DNA from: Nitrososphaera sp.
Lineage (GTDB): Archaea > Thermoproteota > Nitrososphaeria > Nitrososphaerales > Nitrososphaeraceae
DNA length: 5,951 nt
Direction: 5' to 3'
NCBI GenBank assembly: GCA_022545875.1
Contig: JAKEIF010000192.1
Span: forward strand, 1 to 5,951
Positions 1 to 4,711 of this stretch are shown here, one piece after another. The first letter of the stretch is position 1. Each line of letters opens with the position of its first letter. Both the position numbers and the translations under genes were made by a program. The notes below the pieces were generated by a model, which made no database searches, was not told the DNA's origin, and worked only from the letters and a program-made list of their open reading frames with translations.

Positions 1-103
1 GCACCAGAGCACAACGCATAGAGAGTCAGCCTCAGTCTAGACTACTGGCTAGGCCGGCGAGATTTGCGACCCATATTGTATTTTCAGCCATTGGACTGTA
101 GCA

Positions 104-370
104 TCACAACTCCATTTCTTCTGGCTTGAATCTGCTGCCCATCTCCCGCAGGTTGCTTTCCTCTTGCGATCCGGGAGCCGGCACTGGTTCAGGAGTTGCC
201 GTGGGTGTGGGCTTGTCTGGCAGATGAGCCGATGGTCCACCGCCGCCCAATCTTCTTCTGCCTGCAGGAGCGGTCCTATCCTGACCCTTCTTTCCAGTTA
301 GACCTCTGGCACTCTTTTTCGATTGTCTGATCGATTTATTCTTCACAGACTTGCTGCCTGATTTTGTCAC
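104..370 (-). CDS. Small charged protein with basic head, Pro-rich middle and acidic tail (88 aa, unknown function)
   Basis: I do not recognise a family. The protein is strongly polarised. Residues 1-40 hold 14 Lys/Arg against one acidic residue. Residues 46-66 are a Pro/Thr/Ala-rich linker. Residues 70-88 hold six Glu against three basic residues. There is no Cys, no membrane segment and almost no aromatic residue, so it is probably disordered. A nucleic-acid-binding head with an acidic tail is an inference from composition only. The start is GTG at 370; the nearest upstream ATG in this frame runs straight into a stop. A TATA-like element at 393-398 lies 23-28 bases upstream, fitting a leaderless mRNA that starts at or next to the GTG. 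The gene lies 51 bases downstream of another small minus-strand ORF but seems to have its own promoter. A chance ORF cannot be excluded. Confidence 0.5.
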   Translation of the reverse strand: MTKSGSKSVKNKSIRQSKKSARGLTGKKGQDRTAPAGRRRLGGGGPSAHLPDKPTPTATPEPVPAPGSQEESNLREMGSRFKPEEMEL

Positions 371-392
371 ACTAGATCATGCGCAATATGCG

Positions 393-398
393 ATATAA
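393..398 (-). promoter_or_regulatory. TATA box for the 88-aa ORF
   Basis: The minus strand reads TTATAT, 23-28 bases before the GTG start at 370. This is the usual archaeal TATA-to-start spacing for a leaderless transcript. No ribosome binding site lies between them. Confidence 0.45.
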
Positions 399-421
399 CG
401 AACTTGAAAATGTTCAATATA

Positions 422-595
422 CTATTTCCGCTTTCTTACGTGACTAAAGTTGGTCCCCTGACCCGAAGGCGCTGAGCGAGCATCATTTTCGATTTCCTGA
501 ACGTTTACGTCCTGGGGCTTTTCATCGTCGTCTCTTCCCATCTCCCTGCCGAGATTGCGATTGGGTGACTTTTCCCTATACGGATTTGATCCCAT
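422..595 (-). CDS. Small hydrophilic protein (57 aa, unknown function)
   Basis: An ATG at 595 opens 57 codons ending in TAG at 422-424. The product starts MGSNPYREKS and ends SHVRKRK. It has about ten acidic and eleven basic residues and an acidic cluster DDDE at residues 22-25. It has no Cys or Trp and very few hydrophobic residues, so it is probably disordered and cytosolic. A TATA-like CTATAAG at 619-625 sits 24-30 bases before the ATG, as expected for a leaderless archaeal gene, and this is the main support for it being real. A short stretch, NLGREMGR, resembles NLREMGSR near the C-terminus of the 88-aa protein just downstream, which may be chance. The gene is divergent from the 72-aa basic protein across 101 bases. 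No function can be assigned. Confidence 0.5.
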   Translation of the reverse strand: MGSNPYREKSPNRNLGREMGRDDDEKPQDVNVQEIENDARSAPSGQGTNFSHVRKRK

Positions 596-618
596 AGTTA
601 GGACATTGGAAAATATCG

Positions 619-625
619 CTTATAG
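619..625 (-). promoter_or_regulatory. TATA box for the 57-aa ORF
   Basis: The minus strand reads CTATAAG 24-30 bases before the ATG at 595. It is half of a divergent promoter pair, the other half being the plus-strand element near 668-674. Confidence 0.45.
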
Positions 626-667
626 ACAGCATACATGGTCGTTATTCTAGCAGAATATTTTGTGCCA

Positions 668-674
668 TTTATTA
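668..674 (+). promoter_or_regulatory. TATA box for the 72-aa basic protein
   Basis: TTTATTA lies 23-29 bases before the ATG at 697. Its spacing fits leaderless transcription, and there is no Shine-Dalgarno-like sequence before the start. Confidence 0.5.
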
Positions 675-696
675 GCCGAGTTGGCAACGATAAATC

Positions 697-915
697 ATGG
701 CAAAACGCAAGTCGAATAATTCCAACCGGACTGCGAGAAGGCATGAAAAGGCCAAGCATGGATTGAAGGCCGGAAAAAGCGCAATGGGGTCGGCGGCCAG
801 AAGGCCGGGAAATAGTGCAAAGGTCCGCGCCAAAGACAAAAAGCCAAGTGCCCGAAACAAAGGCATCCTTCGGACTCGCAAGACCTCTACGCTCAACACT
901 CAGTCCACCTCATAG
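697..915 (+). CDS. Lys/Arg-rich small basic protein (72 aa), possible nucleic-acid binder
   Basis: The product has 12 Lys and 10 Arg but only two acidic residues (E17 and D47), so its net charge is about +20. It lacks Cys, Trp, Tyr and Phe. Ser, Ala, Asn and Thr make up most of the rest, and the last 12 residues are Ser/Thr-rich. This composition resembles histone-H1-tail or ribosome-associated basic proteins, so binding to DNA or RNA is a reasonable inference, but no domain is recognisable. The start is ATG at 697, placed by the TATA-like TTTATTA just upstream. The opposite-strand ORF over the same stretch is Leu/Phe-rich simply because Lys/Arg codons read that way in reverse. The gene is divergent from the 57-aa ORF and is followed by a T5 tract right after its stop. 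Confidence 0.6.
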   Translation: MAKRKSNNSNRTARRHEKAKHGLKAGKSAMGSAARRPGNSAKVRAKDKKPSARNKGILRTRKTSTLNTQSTS

Positions 916-924
916 GACTTTTTC
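916..924 (+). terminator. T-tract after the 72-aa gene
   Basis: Five consecutive T residues (919-923) start four bases after the stop codon. Archaeal polymerases often terminate on oligo-T without a hairpin. The tract is short, so the call is weak. Confidence 0.3.
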
Positions 925-979
925 GCTCGCACACATCTCACCAGGCACGGATAATCTTTCAGAAGAACCTGAGGTCGCG

Positions 980-987
980 TATTTGTA
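980..987 (+). promoter_or_regulatory. TATA box for the 53-aa ORF
   Basis: TATTTGTA lies 26-33 bases before the ATG at 1013. It supports the internal ATG, and not the far-upstream start at 815, as the true beginning of this gene. Confidence 0.45.
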
Positions 988-1012
988 CTATGACGACCCA
1001 CTATTGGTGACC

Positions 1013-1174
1013 ATGAGCAACAATCCGGAAGAACGAAATAAGGATTCAAGAAAAGCAGCTGAAAACAATATCGAGCAGCAGGCCGAACCGCCGCTCGACA
1101 AAACCGATCCCACAGAGCCGGTACGCGTTGGCGGTGCAAAAGAGGGAAAGGGCACTAGCACCCAGACAATTTAG
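1013..1174 (+). CDS. Small hydrophilic protein (53 aa, unknown function)
   Basis: The product begins MSNNPEERNK and ends GTSTQTI. It has about ten acidic and eight basic residues, few hydrophobic ones, and no Cys, aromatic or membrane segment, so it is probably disordered. The reading frame is open further upstream to 815. That extension overlaps the basic 72-aa gene in another frame and crosses its T-tract. A TATA-like element at 980-987 places the start at ATG 1013. Its general character (short, charged, Asn/Glu/Lys/Pro-rich) matches the neighbouring small proteins. It converges with the 64-aa minus-strand gene, and a shared hairpin lies between them. No function is assignable, and a chance ORF remains possible. 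Confidence 0.5.
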   Translation: MSNNPEERNKDSRKAAENNIEQQAEPPLDKTDPTEPVRVGGAKEGKGTSTQTI

Positions 1175-1217
1175 ACTTCAAACTAAGGAAACCTGCGTTA
1201 CAAGTGACAAAAATTGA

Positions 1218-1237
1218 AAAAGCTCAGTCGAGCTTTT
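1218..1237. terminator. Bidirectional hairpin between convergent small genes
   Basis: AAAAGCTC (1218-1225) and GAGCTTTT (1230-1237) form a perfect 8-bp stem with a 4-base loop AGTC. It overlaps the stop codon of the minus-strand 64-aa gene. On the minus strand it is followed by two T5 runs, which fits a terminator for that gene. It could also block read-through from the plus-strand 53-aa gene. Confidence 0.5.
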
Positions 1238-1418
1238 CTTTGAACTTTTCTTTCTGATATTCCATGCCAATATCCCTATCCGGATCGGATAGCTTGTTGG
1301 CAGCTGCCTTTGCGCCGGCCTTTGTTTTATCAGCCACGTCCTCCATGTCACGTTCTGCCTCAGTCTTTCTATCGACTTTGTATTCGACTTTTTTCTTTAC
1401 CTCATACTCGTCTGTCAT
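1224..1418 (-). CDS. Charged helical small protein, CsbD/LEA-like in character (64 aa)
   Basis: The protein is almost entirely charged and alanine-rich. A Glu/Lys-alternating N-terminal half is followed by a segment with DKTKAGAKAAANKL at about residues 30-43, then DPDRDIG (45-51) and a final EYQKEKFKEKLD. The Ala/Lys/Asp helix pattern resembles stress-related hydrophilic proteins such as the CsbD or LEA types, but this is a compositional resemblance and not a confirmed family match. I recall similar short proteins with a DPDRD motif in Nitrososphaera-type archaea, which I cannot check here. There is no Cys, signal peptide or membrane segment. The start ATG at 1418 has an A/T-rich element at 1444-1450. 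The gene ends in a hairpin followed by T-runs. Of the small genes here, this one looks most clearly like a real protein. Confidence 0.7.
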   Translation of the reverse strand: MTDEYEVKKKVEYKVDRKTEAERDMEDVADKTKAGAKAAANKLSDPDRDIGMEYQKEKFKEKLD

Positions 1419-1443
1419 GGTATCTTACAGCAGGGGATTTTCC

Positions 1444-1450
1444 TAAAAGG
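1444..1450 (-). promoter_or_regulatory. TATA-like element for the 64-aa gene
   Basis: The minus strand reads CCTTTTA 26-32 bases before the ATG at 1418. It is weaker than the other TATA boxes but correctly spaced. Confidence 0.35.
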
Positions 1451-1512
1451 AGTTTACAATCAATTTACCGGCTGAGTGTAACCTATCTTTGCGTGCTAGC
1501 ATTCGCTTGAAG

Positions 1513-1520
1513 TATTTAAT
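1513..1520 (+). promoter_or_regulatory. Strong TATA box for the 26-aa microprotein
   Basis: TATTTAAT lies 25-32 bases before the ATG at 1545. It is one of the closest matches to the archaeal TATA consensus in the window and implies a leaderless mRNA starting at or near the ATG. Confidence 0.55.
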
Positions 1521-1544
1521 TCGCTTACCGCACCAACACGATTA

Positions 1545-1625
1545 ATGCTTTGGACAATCATCATGGTTATCCTGGGAATAATTGTACTCGTGGTACTTTT
1601 GCGAGTGCTATTCGGGATAATTTAG
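1545..1625 (+). CDS. Single-span hydrophobic microprotein (26 aa)
   Basis: An ATG at 1545 opens 26 codons ending in TAG at 1623-1625. The product starts MLWTIIMVIL and ends VLFGII. All residues except Trp3, Thr4, two Gly and one Arg (R20) are aliphatic or Met/Phe, so almost the whole chain could be one membrane helix. A strong TATA box (1513-1520) at leaderless spacing supports expression, and the reading frame ends just before a stem-loop. The N-terminal MLWTI and the Val/Leu-Arg-Val/Leu end recall small single- or double-span membrane proteins annotated in bacteria as lmo0937-like, though this chain is about half their length. It could be a small membrane-complex subunit, a regulator peptide or a chance ORF. 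The function is unknown. Confidence 0.5.
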   Translation: MLWTIIMVILGIIVLVVLLRVLFGII

Positions 1626-1627
1626 GG

Positions 1628-1661
1628 CTGACAGGTAGAAAGTCGGACCTACCATAGTCAG
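1628..1661 (+). repeat. Two-part stem-loop after the microprotein stop
   Basis: The outer stem CTGAC (1628-1632) pairs with GTCAG (1657-1661). The inner stem GGTAG (1634-1638) pairs with CTACC (1649-1653) around a 10-base loop. The stems are separated by a single A on one side and ATA on the other. It starts two bases after the microprotein stop codon. It is not followed by a T-run, so it may be a 3'-UTR stability element or a weak terminator. Confidence 0.45.
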
Positions 1662-1674
1662 GGGAAAGCTATCC

Positions 1675-1684
1675 TTATTTGTAA
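1675..1684 (+). promoter_or_regulatory. TATA box for the MBL-fold gene
   Basis: TTATTTGTAA lies 23-32 bases before the ATG at 1707. The position selects ATG 1707 over the in-frame TTG at 1695. Another ATG at 1684 runs into a stop after six codons. Confidence 0.5.
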
Positions 1685-1706
1685 TGGCTCCGAATTGTTG
1701 TTAGGC

Positions 1707-2891
1707 ATGGATTCCGAAAATCCGGTTGTGCGGATAAATGGAGTGCTTCCTGACATAAACTCGCAAGAGGCTAATACCTCAATCTCTGTTCACTTGCAAG
1801 GGTTCCATCTTTTGGTTGACGCGGGAAACGGCGTAAGCAAGAGTCTTCAGAACGGCGCCTCATCAGGAATGACTGCAAAACCTGACGCGATATTGATCAC
1901 AAATTCAAGCGCGGAGCACACCAGAGATCTGCCAAGCCTTGTAGAGGAAGAAACCAAGATCTACTGCATGCCAGAGTGCGGAAAGCAGATCGCATTGGAC
2001 ATCCCCTCGCTCGATGCCAAATCCATTAATCAAGTCACCCCCGGAGTAGCATTTGATTTAGGGCCGTTCCAGGTAACACCAATCGCTGCAGACAATGCCG
2101 GAGACCAACCGGGATTACCGGGCTCTGCAGTTTATGTTATCCAGGCCGGAGAGAGGAAAATAGTCGCTGCATGGGATTTTCTGAAATTGCCCGGCGCTAA
2201 TGAGAATTTCCTTTGGAACCCCGACATGCTAGTCCTTGGAGCCGAGACGTACAATGACCATCCGTCTACAGGCATGATCTCGATCTCGGAAGCGTACAAT
2301 CTCACTAGGAGATGGAACGCCAAAGTGTCGTACGTTCTGCACTATAGCGGAGAAAAAGACAGGGAAGACGCCAAGAACCAGTGGCACAGGGGGCCTGCTG
2401 GGCCGCTATCACCAGAGGCCCTGCAAAATGTCATCGACGAGCATTTACGGGTAAGCGGAGGGGAAGGCAAATTCACAATGACTGTTGCAAAGGAAGGCAT
2501 GATCTGGACTCCGCCTGAGGTCCATGAGCCGGAGGGTGCAATCGGTCGCAAGATCGAAGTCGATGCCTTGGACAGGCACTCATTTTCCATCGAAAAAACG
2601 GACTCTGGCAAAGTCATAGTCTCCATTGAAGATAGCATTTCTCAGCTAATGACGGAATTTATCAACCCCACGTCTGATGGAAAATCACTGCATGCCGAAG
2701 CCATCAAGAGCATGCTCCTAAAAGGGCCTCATCTCGACCTGACGGTTTCGGGGGGCAACGTAAGGATAGAGATCACCAAAGGCAAGAAAGCCATGTTTTC
2801 CGGCAACCTGCAAGTCAGCGAGAAGGATTCGAGCAGGCTAAAAAAATATCTAGACGAGAACTTTCAAAAAGTCCAAGCCGTTCCTGCATAA
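1707..2891 (+). CDS. Metallo-beta-lactamase-fold protein with degenerate metal site (394 aa)
   Basis: The N-terminal two thirds follow the MBL-fold order. A beta segment ending LLVDAG (35-40) comes first, then DAILITNSSAEH (60-71), a strand and loop with VYVIQAGERKIVAAWDF (142-158), a segment MLVLGAETY (174-182), a helix ISISEAYNL (191-199) and a strand ending YVLHYS (209-214). In active family members the first motif is HxHxDH. Here the aligned positions read N66, S68, E70 and H71, so three of four ligands are changed. D156 and H212 sit where later metal ligands are expected. The first motif alone argues against an ordinary two-metal hydrolase, though a one-metal or substrate-binding role remains open. 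Residues from about 255 to 394 form a C-terminal region I do not recognise. ATG 1707 is preferred because of the TATA spacing; TTG 1695 would add four residues. The gene converges on cysQ. Confidence 0.75.
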   Translation: MDSENPVVRINGVLPDINSQEANTSISVHLQGFHLLVDAGNGVSKSLQNGASSGMTAKPDAILITNSSAEHTRDLPSLVEEETKIYCMPECGKQIALDIPSLDAKSINQVTPGVAFDLGPFQVTPIAADNAGDQPGLPGSAVYVIQAGERKIVAAWDFLKLPGANENFLWNPDMLVLGAETYNDHPSTGMISISEAYNLTRRWNAKVSYVLHYSGEKDREDAKNQWHRGPAGPLSPEALQNVIDEHLRVSGGEGKFTMTVAKEGMIWTPPEVHEPEGAIGRKIEVDALDRHSFSIEKTDSGKVIVSIEDSISQLMTEFINPTSDGKSLHAEAIKSMLLKGPHLDLTVSGGNVRIEITKGKKAMFSGNLQVSEKDSSRLKKYLDENFQKVQAVPA

Positions 2892-2903
2892 GGCATTTCG
2901 CCT
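2891..2903. terminator. Small hairpin between convergent stops
   Basis: AGGC (2891-2894) and GCCT (2900-2903) form a 4-bp stem around ATTTC, spanning the gap between the stops of the MBL gene and cysQ. There is no T-run. It is weak, but it is the only terminator-like structure in this 10-base gap. Confidence 0.2.
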
Positions 2904-3723
2904 ATCCAAGCCTGTCCCGCATTGGTCCGCATTTTTTGATAAATTCGTCATGCACGCGCCCATTGCTTATCACGACACCCTTGCTGTGGCTCGCTGCGTC
3001 CGCTGTGTAGGCAATCTCGCCGCCAAACATGTCAGTCATCATGCCGCCTGATTCGGTAACAAGGCAGTACGACGCGCAGGTATCCCACTGCTTCATTTTC
3101 GTGTTGGCTGCGAAATAGAGCTCGGCGTCGCCTGTGCATATCCTGAGGGCTTTTAGCGAGCTTCCTAGCCGAGTATGGCCCGAAAGCCCAATTGAGCTAA
3201 TAAAGTCAAGCTCCTCCGGCGAGACGTGGGATCTGCTTATCACCGCCCGAGAACCATTCAGAGTCCCTGTATTACTCACATGCAGCCGGTTCGAGTCTGC
3301 GCCATCAAGCTTGAACGCGCCATGACCTCTCTGCGCAAGATATACAGTACCCGCGAGCGGATGGCTAATGAGCCCAATGATTGGCTTTGCATCCTCTACA
3401 AGGGCTATCATTATGGTAAATTCCCCGTTCTTGTCCACAAACTCCCTTGTTCCATCCAGCGGATCAACCAGCCAGAACCTCGATTTGGAATTCCCAGTTT
3501 GCTGCTCTCCTTCCTCTGAAACAATAGTAATATCTGATTCGGAGAGCACCTTGCTGATTGTCTTGTGGCTTTCAATGTCTGCCAAAGTGACCGGGGACTT
3601 GTCCTCCTTCTCTGACGCTTTGAAATCAGCACCGTAAATCTCTAGAACCTTTTTTGCTGCTTCACTGATCGCCTGAAAAGCTAGTTGCGTTTCGGGAAAA
3701 ACCTGGCTAAATGGGAATTTCAT
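2902..3723 (-). CDS. cysQ: 3'(2'),5'-bisphosphate nucleotidase, CysQ type (273 aa)
   Basis: This is a member of the inositol-monophosphatase/CysQ superfamily of Mg2+-dependent, Li+-sensitive phosphatases. It likely removes the 3'-phosphate of PAP (or PAPS), giving AMP (or APS) and preventing build-up of a sulfotransfer by-product. The family signatures are all present: DKSPVTLAD (41-49), SEE (69-71) providing the metal-ligand Glu, DPLDGTREF (87-95) with D87, D90, G91 and T92, NGEFTI at 99-104, and WDTCA (213-217) providing the late Asp (D214). The TREF and NGEFT wording is closer to CysQ than to inositol monophosphatase, but substrate choice within this superfamily is hard to predict, and inositol-1-phosphate or fructose bisphosphate cannot be excluded. 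The length is normal. ATG 3723 has a good TATA box 23-30 bases upstream. It converges with the MBL gene and diverges from the reductase. It acts in the cytosol. Confidence 0.88.
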   Translation of the reverse strand: MKFPFSQVFPETQLAFQAISEAAKKVLEIYGADFKASEKEDKSPVTLADIESHKTISKVLSESDITIVSEEGEQQTGNSKSRFWLVDPLDGTREFVDKNGEFTIMIALVEDAKPIIGLISHPLAGTVYLAQRGHGAFKLDGADSNRLHVSNTGTLNGSRAVISRSHVSPEELDFISSIGLSGHTRLGSSLKALRICTGDAELYFAANTKMKQWDTCASYCLVTESGGMMTDMFGGEIAYTADAASHSKGVVISNGRVHDEFIKKCGPMRDRLG

Positions 3724-3733
3724 TTGCGGTATG

Positions 3734-3741
3734 TTATTCTA
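3734..3741 (+). promoter_or_regulatory. TATA-like element for the aldo/keto reductase
   Basis: TTATTCTA lies 29-36 bases before ATG 3770 and 23-30 bases before the alternative GTG 3764. It sits beside the cysQ TATA box, facing the opposite way, so the two promoters overlap. Confidence 0.4.
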
Positions 3742-3745
3742 GGGC

Positions 3746-3753
3746 ATAATAAA
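3746..3753 (-). promoter_or_regulatory. TATA box for cysQ
   Basis: The minus strand reads TTTATTAT 23-30 bases before the ATG at 3723, with no Shine-Dalgarno sequence. It lies within the narrow divergent intergenic stretch shared with the aldo/keto reductase. Confidence 0.5.
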
Positions 3754-3769
3754 TTGCATTGTCGTGGCA

Positions 3770-4621
3770 ATGCCCAAGCGCGGGTTCGGGTGGACTGGAG
3801 TACAGGTACCGGTCTTGGGGCAGGGCACTTGGATGCTGGAAGGCAAGCGCGGAACGGAACGCGCAGCTGTCGACGCGCTAAAGACCGGTCTTGACCTTGG
3901 CATGACGCATATTGATACTGCAGAGATGTATGGCAATGGACGGGTGGAAGAAATCGTGGCCGAGGTGATAGAAGGAAGGCGCGATGAAGTATTCCTTGTC
4001 AGCAAAGTGCTGCCATCAAATGCCTCCTACCAAGGCACTATTGATGCGTGCAAGCGCAGCATTAGCAGGCTAAGGTCTCGATGGCTCGATCTTTACCTGT
4101 TGCACTGGCCCAGCAGCTATCCGATAGCGGAAACGATGCGCGCAATGGAACGGCTTGTAGACGACGGCCTGATCCGGTTTATCGGTGTGAGCAATTTCGA
4201 TCTGGAGGAATTGCAGGAGGCTGAGCGGGTCCTATCCAAGCATAGGCTCGCTTGCAACCAAGTGCTGTATCACCTTGGCAACCGAGGGATAGAGCGGCGC
4301 CTCTTGCCATATTGCACTAGGCAAGGCATCGCATTAGTTGGCTACTCTCCCTTTGGACACGTAGGATTCCCTTCTTCCCAAAGCAAGGGAGGGCAGGTGC
4401 TAGCCGACGTAGCCGCGCGATATGGCCGGACGCCAAGGCAGGCAGCCCTTAATTTCCTGACGCGCCTCCCGAATACATTTTCAATCCCAAAAGCCCGACG
4501 AATTGAACATGTGAGGGAAAACAGCGGGGGCGTCGGATGGGATTTGACTTCTGCCGACATCTCTGAACTAGAGCGGGCTTTCCCATTGCCAGGCGACGAT
4601 GCCCCTTTAGGAATTATCTAG
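3770..4621 (+). CDS. Aldo/keto reductase (283 aa)
   Basis: This is an NAD(P)H-dependent oxidoreductase of the aldo/keto reductase superfamily, reducing aldehydes or ketones to alcohols on a TIM barrel in the cytosol. The catalytic tetrad is complete: D49 in HIDTAEMYGNG, Y54 in the same motif, K79 in LVSKVLP and H112 in LLHWP. IGVSNFD (138-144) and the cofactor-binding end IPKARRIEHVREN (239-251) are also present. The physiological substrate cannot be read from the sequence. The length is close to the single-domain bacterial and archaeal members. I prefer ATG 3770, giving the family-typical MPKRGFGWTG. GTG at 3764 would add two residues and fits slightly better with a leaderless start 23-30 bases after TTATTCTA. 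The gene is divergent from cysQ and is not obviously cotranscribed with the methyltransferase downstream. Confidence 0.9.
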   Translation: MPKRGFGWTGVQVPVLGQGTWMLEGKRGTERAAVDALKTGLDLGMTHIDTAEMYGNGRVEEIVAEVIEGRRDEVFLVSKVLPSNASYQGTIDACKRSISRLRSRWLDLYLLHWPSSYPIAETMRAMERLVDDGLIRFIGVSNFDLEELQEAERVLSKHRLACNQVLYHLGNRGIERRLLPYCTRQGIALVGYSPFGHVGFPSSQSKGGQVLADVAARYGRTPRQAALNFLTRLPNTFSIPKARRIEHVRENSGGVGWDLTSADISELERAFPLPGDDAPLGII

Positions 4622-4633
4622 CCAGGTCATCTG

Positions 4634-4642
4634 ACTATAAGG
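4634..4642 (+). promoter_or_regulatory. Candidate upstream TATA box before the methyltransferase
   Basis: ACTATAAGG sits 25-33 bases before an ATG at 4667 that opens a 14-codon ORF. It would give a transcript with a leader of about 45 bases before the methyltransferase. Confidence 0.4.
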
Positions 4643-4659
4643 TCGATGAAAGAATCGAC
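4642..4659. promoter_or_regulatory. Inverted repeat in the methyltransferase promoter, possible operator
   Basis: GTCGAT (4642-4647) and ATCGAC (4654-4659) are perfect inverted half-sites separated by GAAAGA. If transcription starts near 4665 from the ACTATAAGG box, the repeat lies between the TATA box and the start site, a common place for an archaeal repressor. It could instead be a terminator stem for the reductase, but no T-run follows. Confidence 0.35.
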
Positions 4660-4666
4660 TAGGACG

Positions 4667-4711
4667 ATGGCGGCAAAATACTTATCCAGCGGCAAAGCAA
4701 TCTTTGTCTGA
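4667..4711 (+). CDS. Possible 14-codon leader ORF
   Basis: ATG at 4667 opens MAAKYLSSGKAIFV and stops with TGA at 4709-4711, one base before the methyltransferase ATG at 4713. A TATA-like element lies 25-33 bases upstream of this ATG. The tight junction (TGA-C-ATG) would allow translational coupling of the methyltransferase to the leader. The ORF is very short and could be accidental. Confidence 0.25.
   Translation: MAAKYLSSGKAIFV
4679..4686 (+). promoter_or_regulatory. Alternative proximal TATA box for the methyltransferase
   Basis: TACTTATC lies 27-34 bases before ATG 4713, the right spacing for a leaderless methyltransferase mRNA. It competes with the upstream ACTATAAGG box as the true promoter. 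Confidence 0.4.

Noticed and set aside
1..98. Plus-strand frame open from the left edge for about 31 codons.
   Set aside because: It is too short, with Arg/Ala/Ser-mixed composition and no recognisable motif, so it cannot be told from a random open frame.
49..240. Minus-strand ORF of 63 codons overlapping the 88-aa gene.
   Set aside because: It is in a different frame of the same strand, has mixed composition with several Cys and Trp residues and no placed promoter. The 88-aa frame has the promoter and the coherent composition.
672..899. Minus-strand ORF of 75 codons with a Leu/Phe-rich, membrane-like product.
   Set aside because: It is the antisense reading of the Lys/Arg-rich 72-aa gene, whose codons give Leu and Phe in reverse. 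It has no matching promoter.
815..1012. N-terminal extension of the 53-aa ORF back to an ATG at 815.
   Set aside because: It would overlap the basic 72-aa gene in another frame and pass its T-tract. A TATA-like element at 980-987 points to the internal ATG at 1013.
1264..1510. Two plus-strand ORFs (60 and 66 codons) with hydrophobic Ser/Phe-rich products.
   Set aside because: They are largely antisense to the 64-aa charged gene and run through its promoter. Their composition is the expected mirror of Lys/Glu-rich codons.
3286..3297. T-loop-like word GGTTCGAGTC, suggesting a tRNA.
   Set aside because: It lies inside the well-supported cysQ gene, and no acceptor stem, anticodon arm or D-arm can be built around it.
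3134..3637. Several plus-strand ORFs antisense to cysQ.
   Set aside because: cysQ has complete family motifs throughout this stretch, so these are shadow frames.
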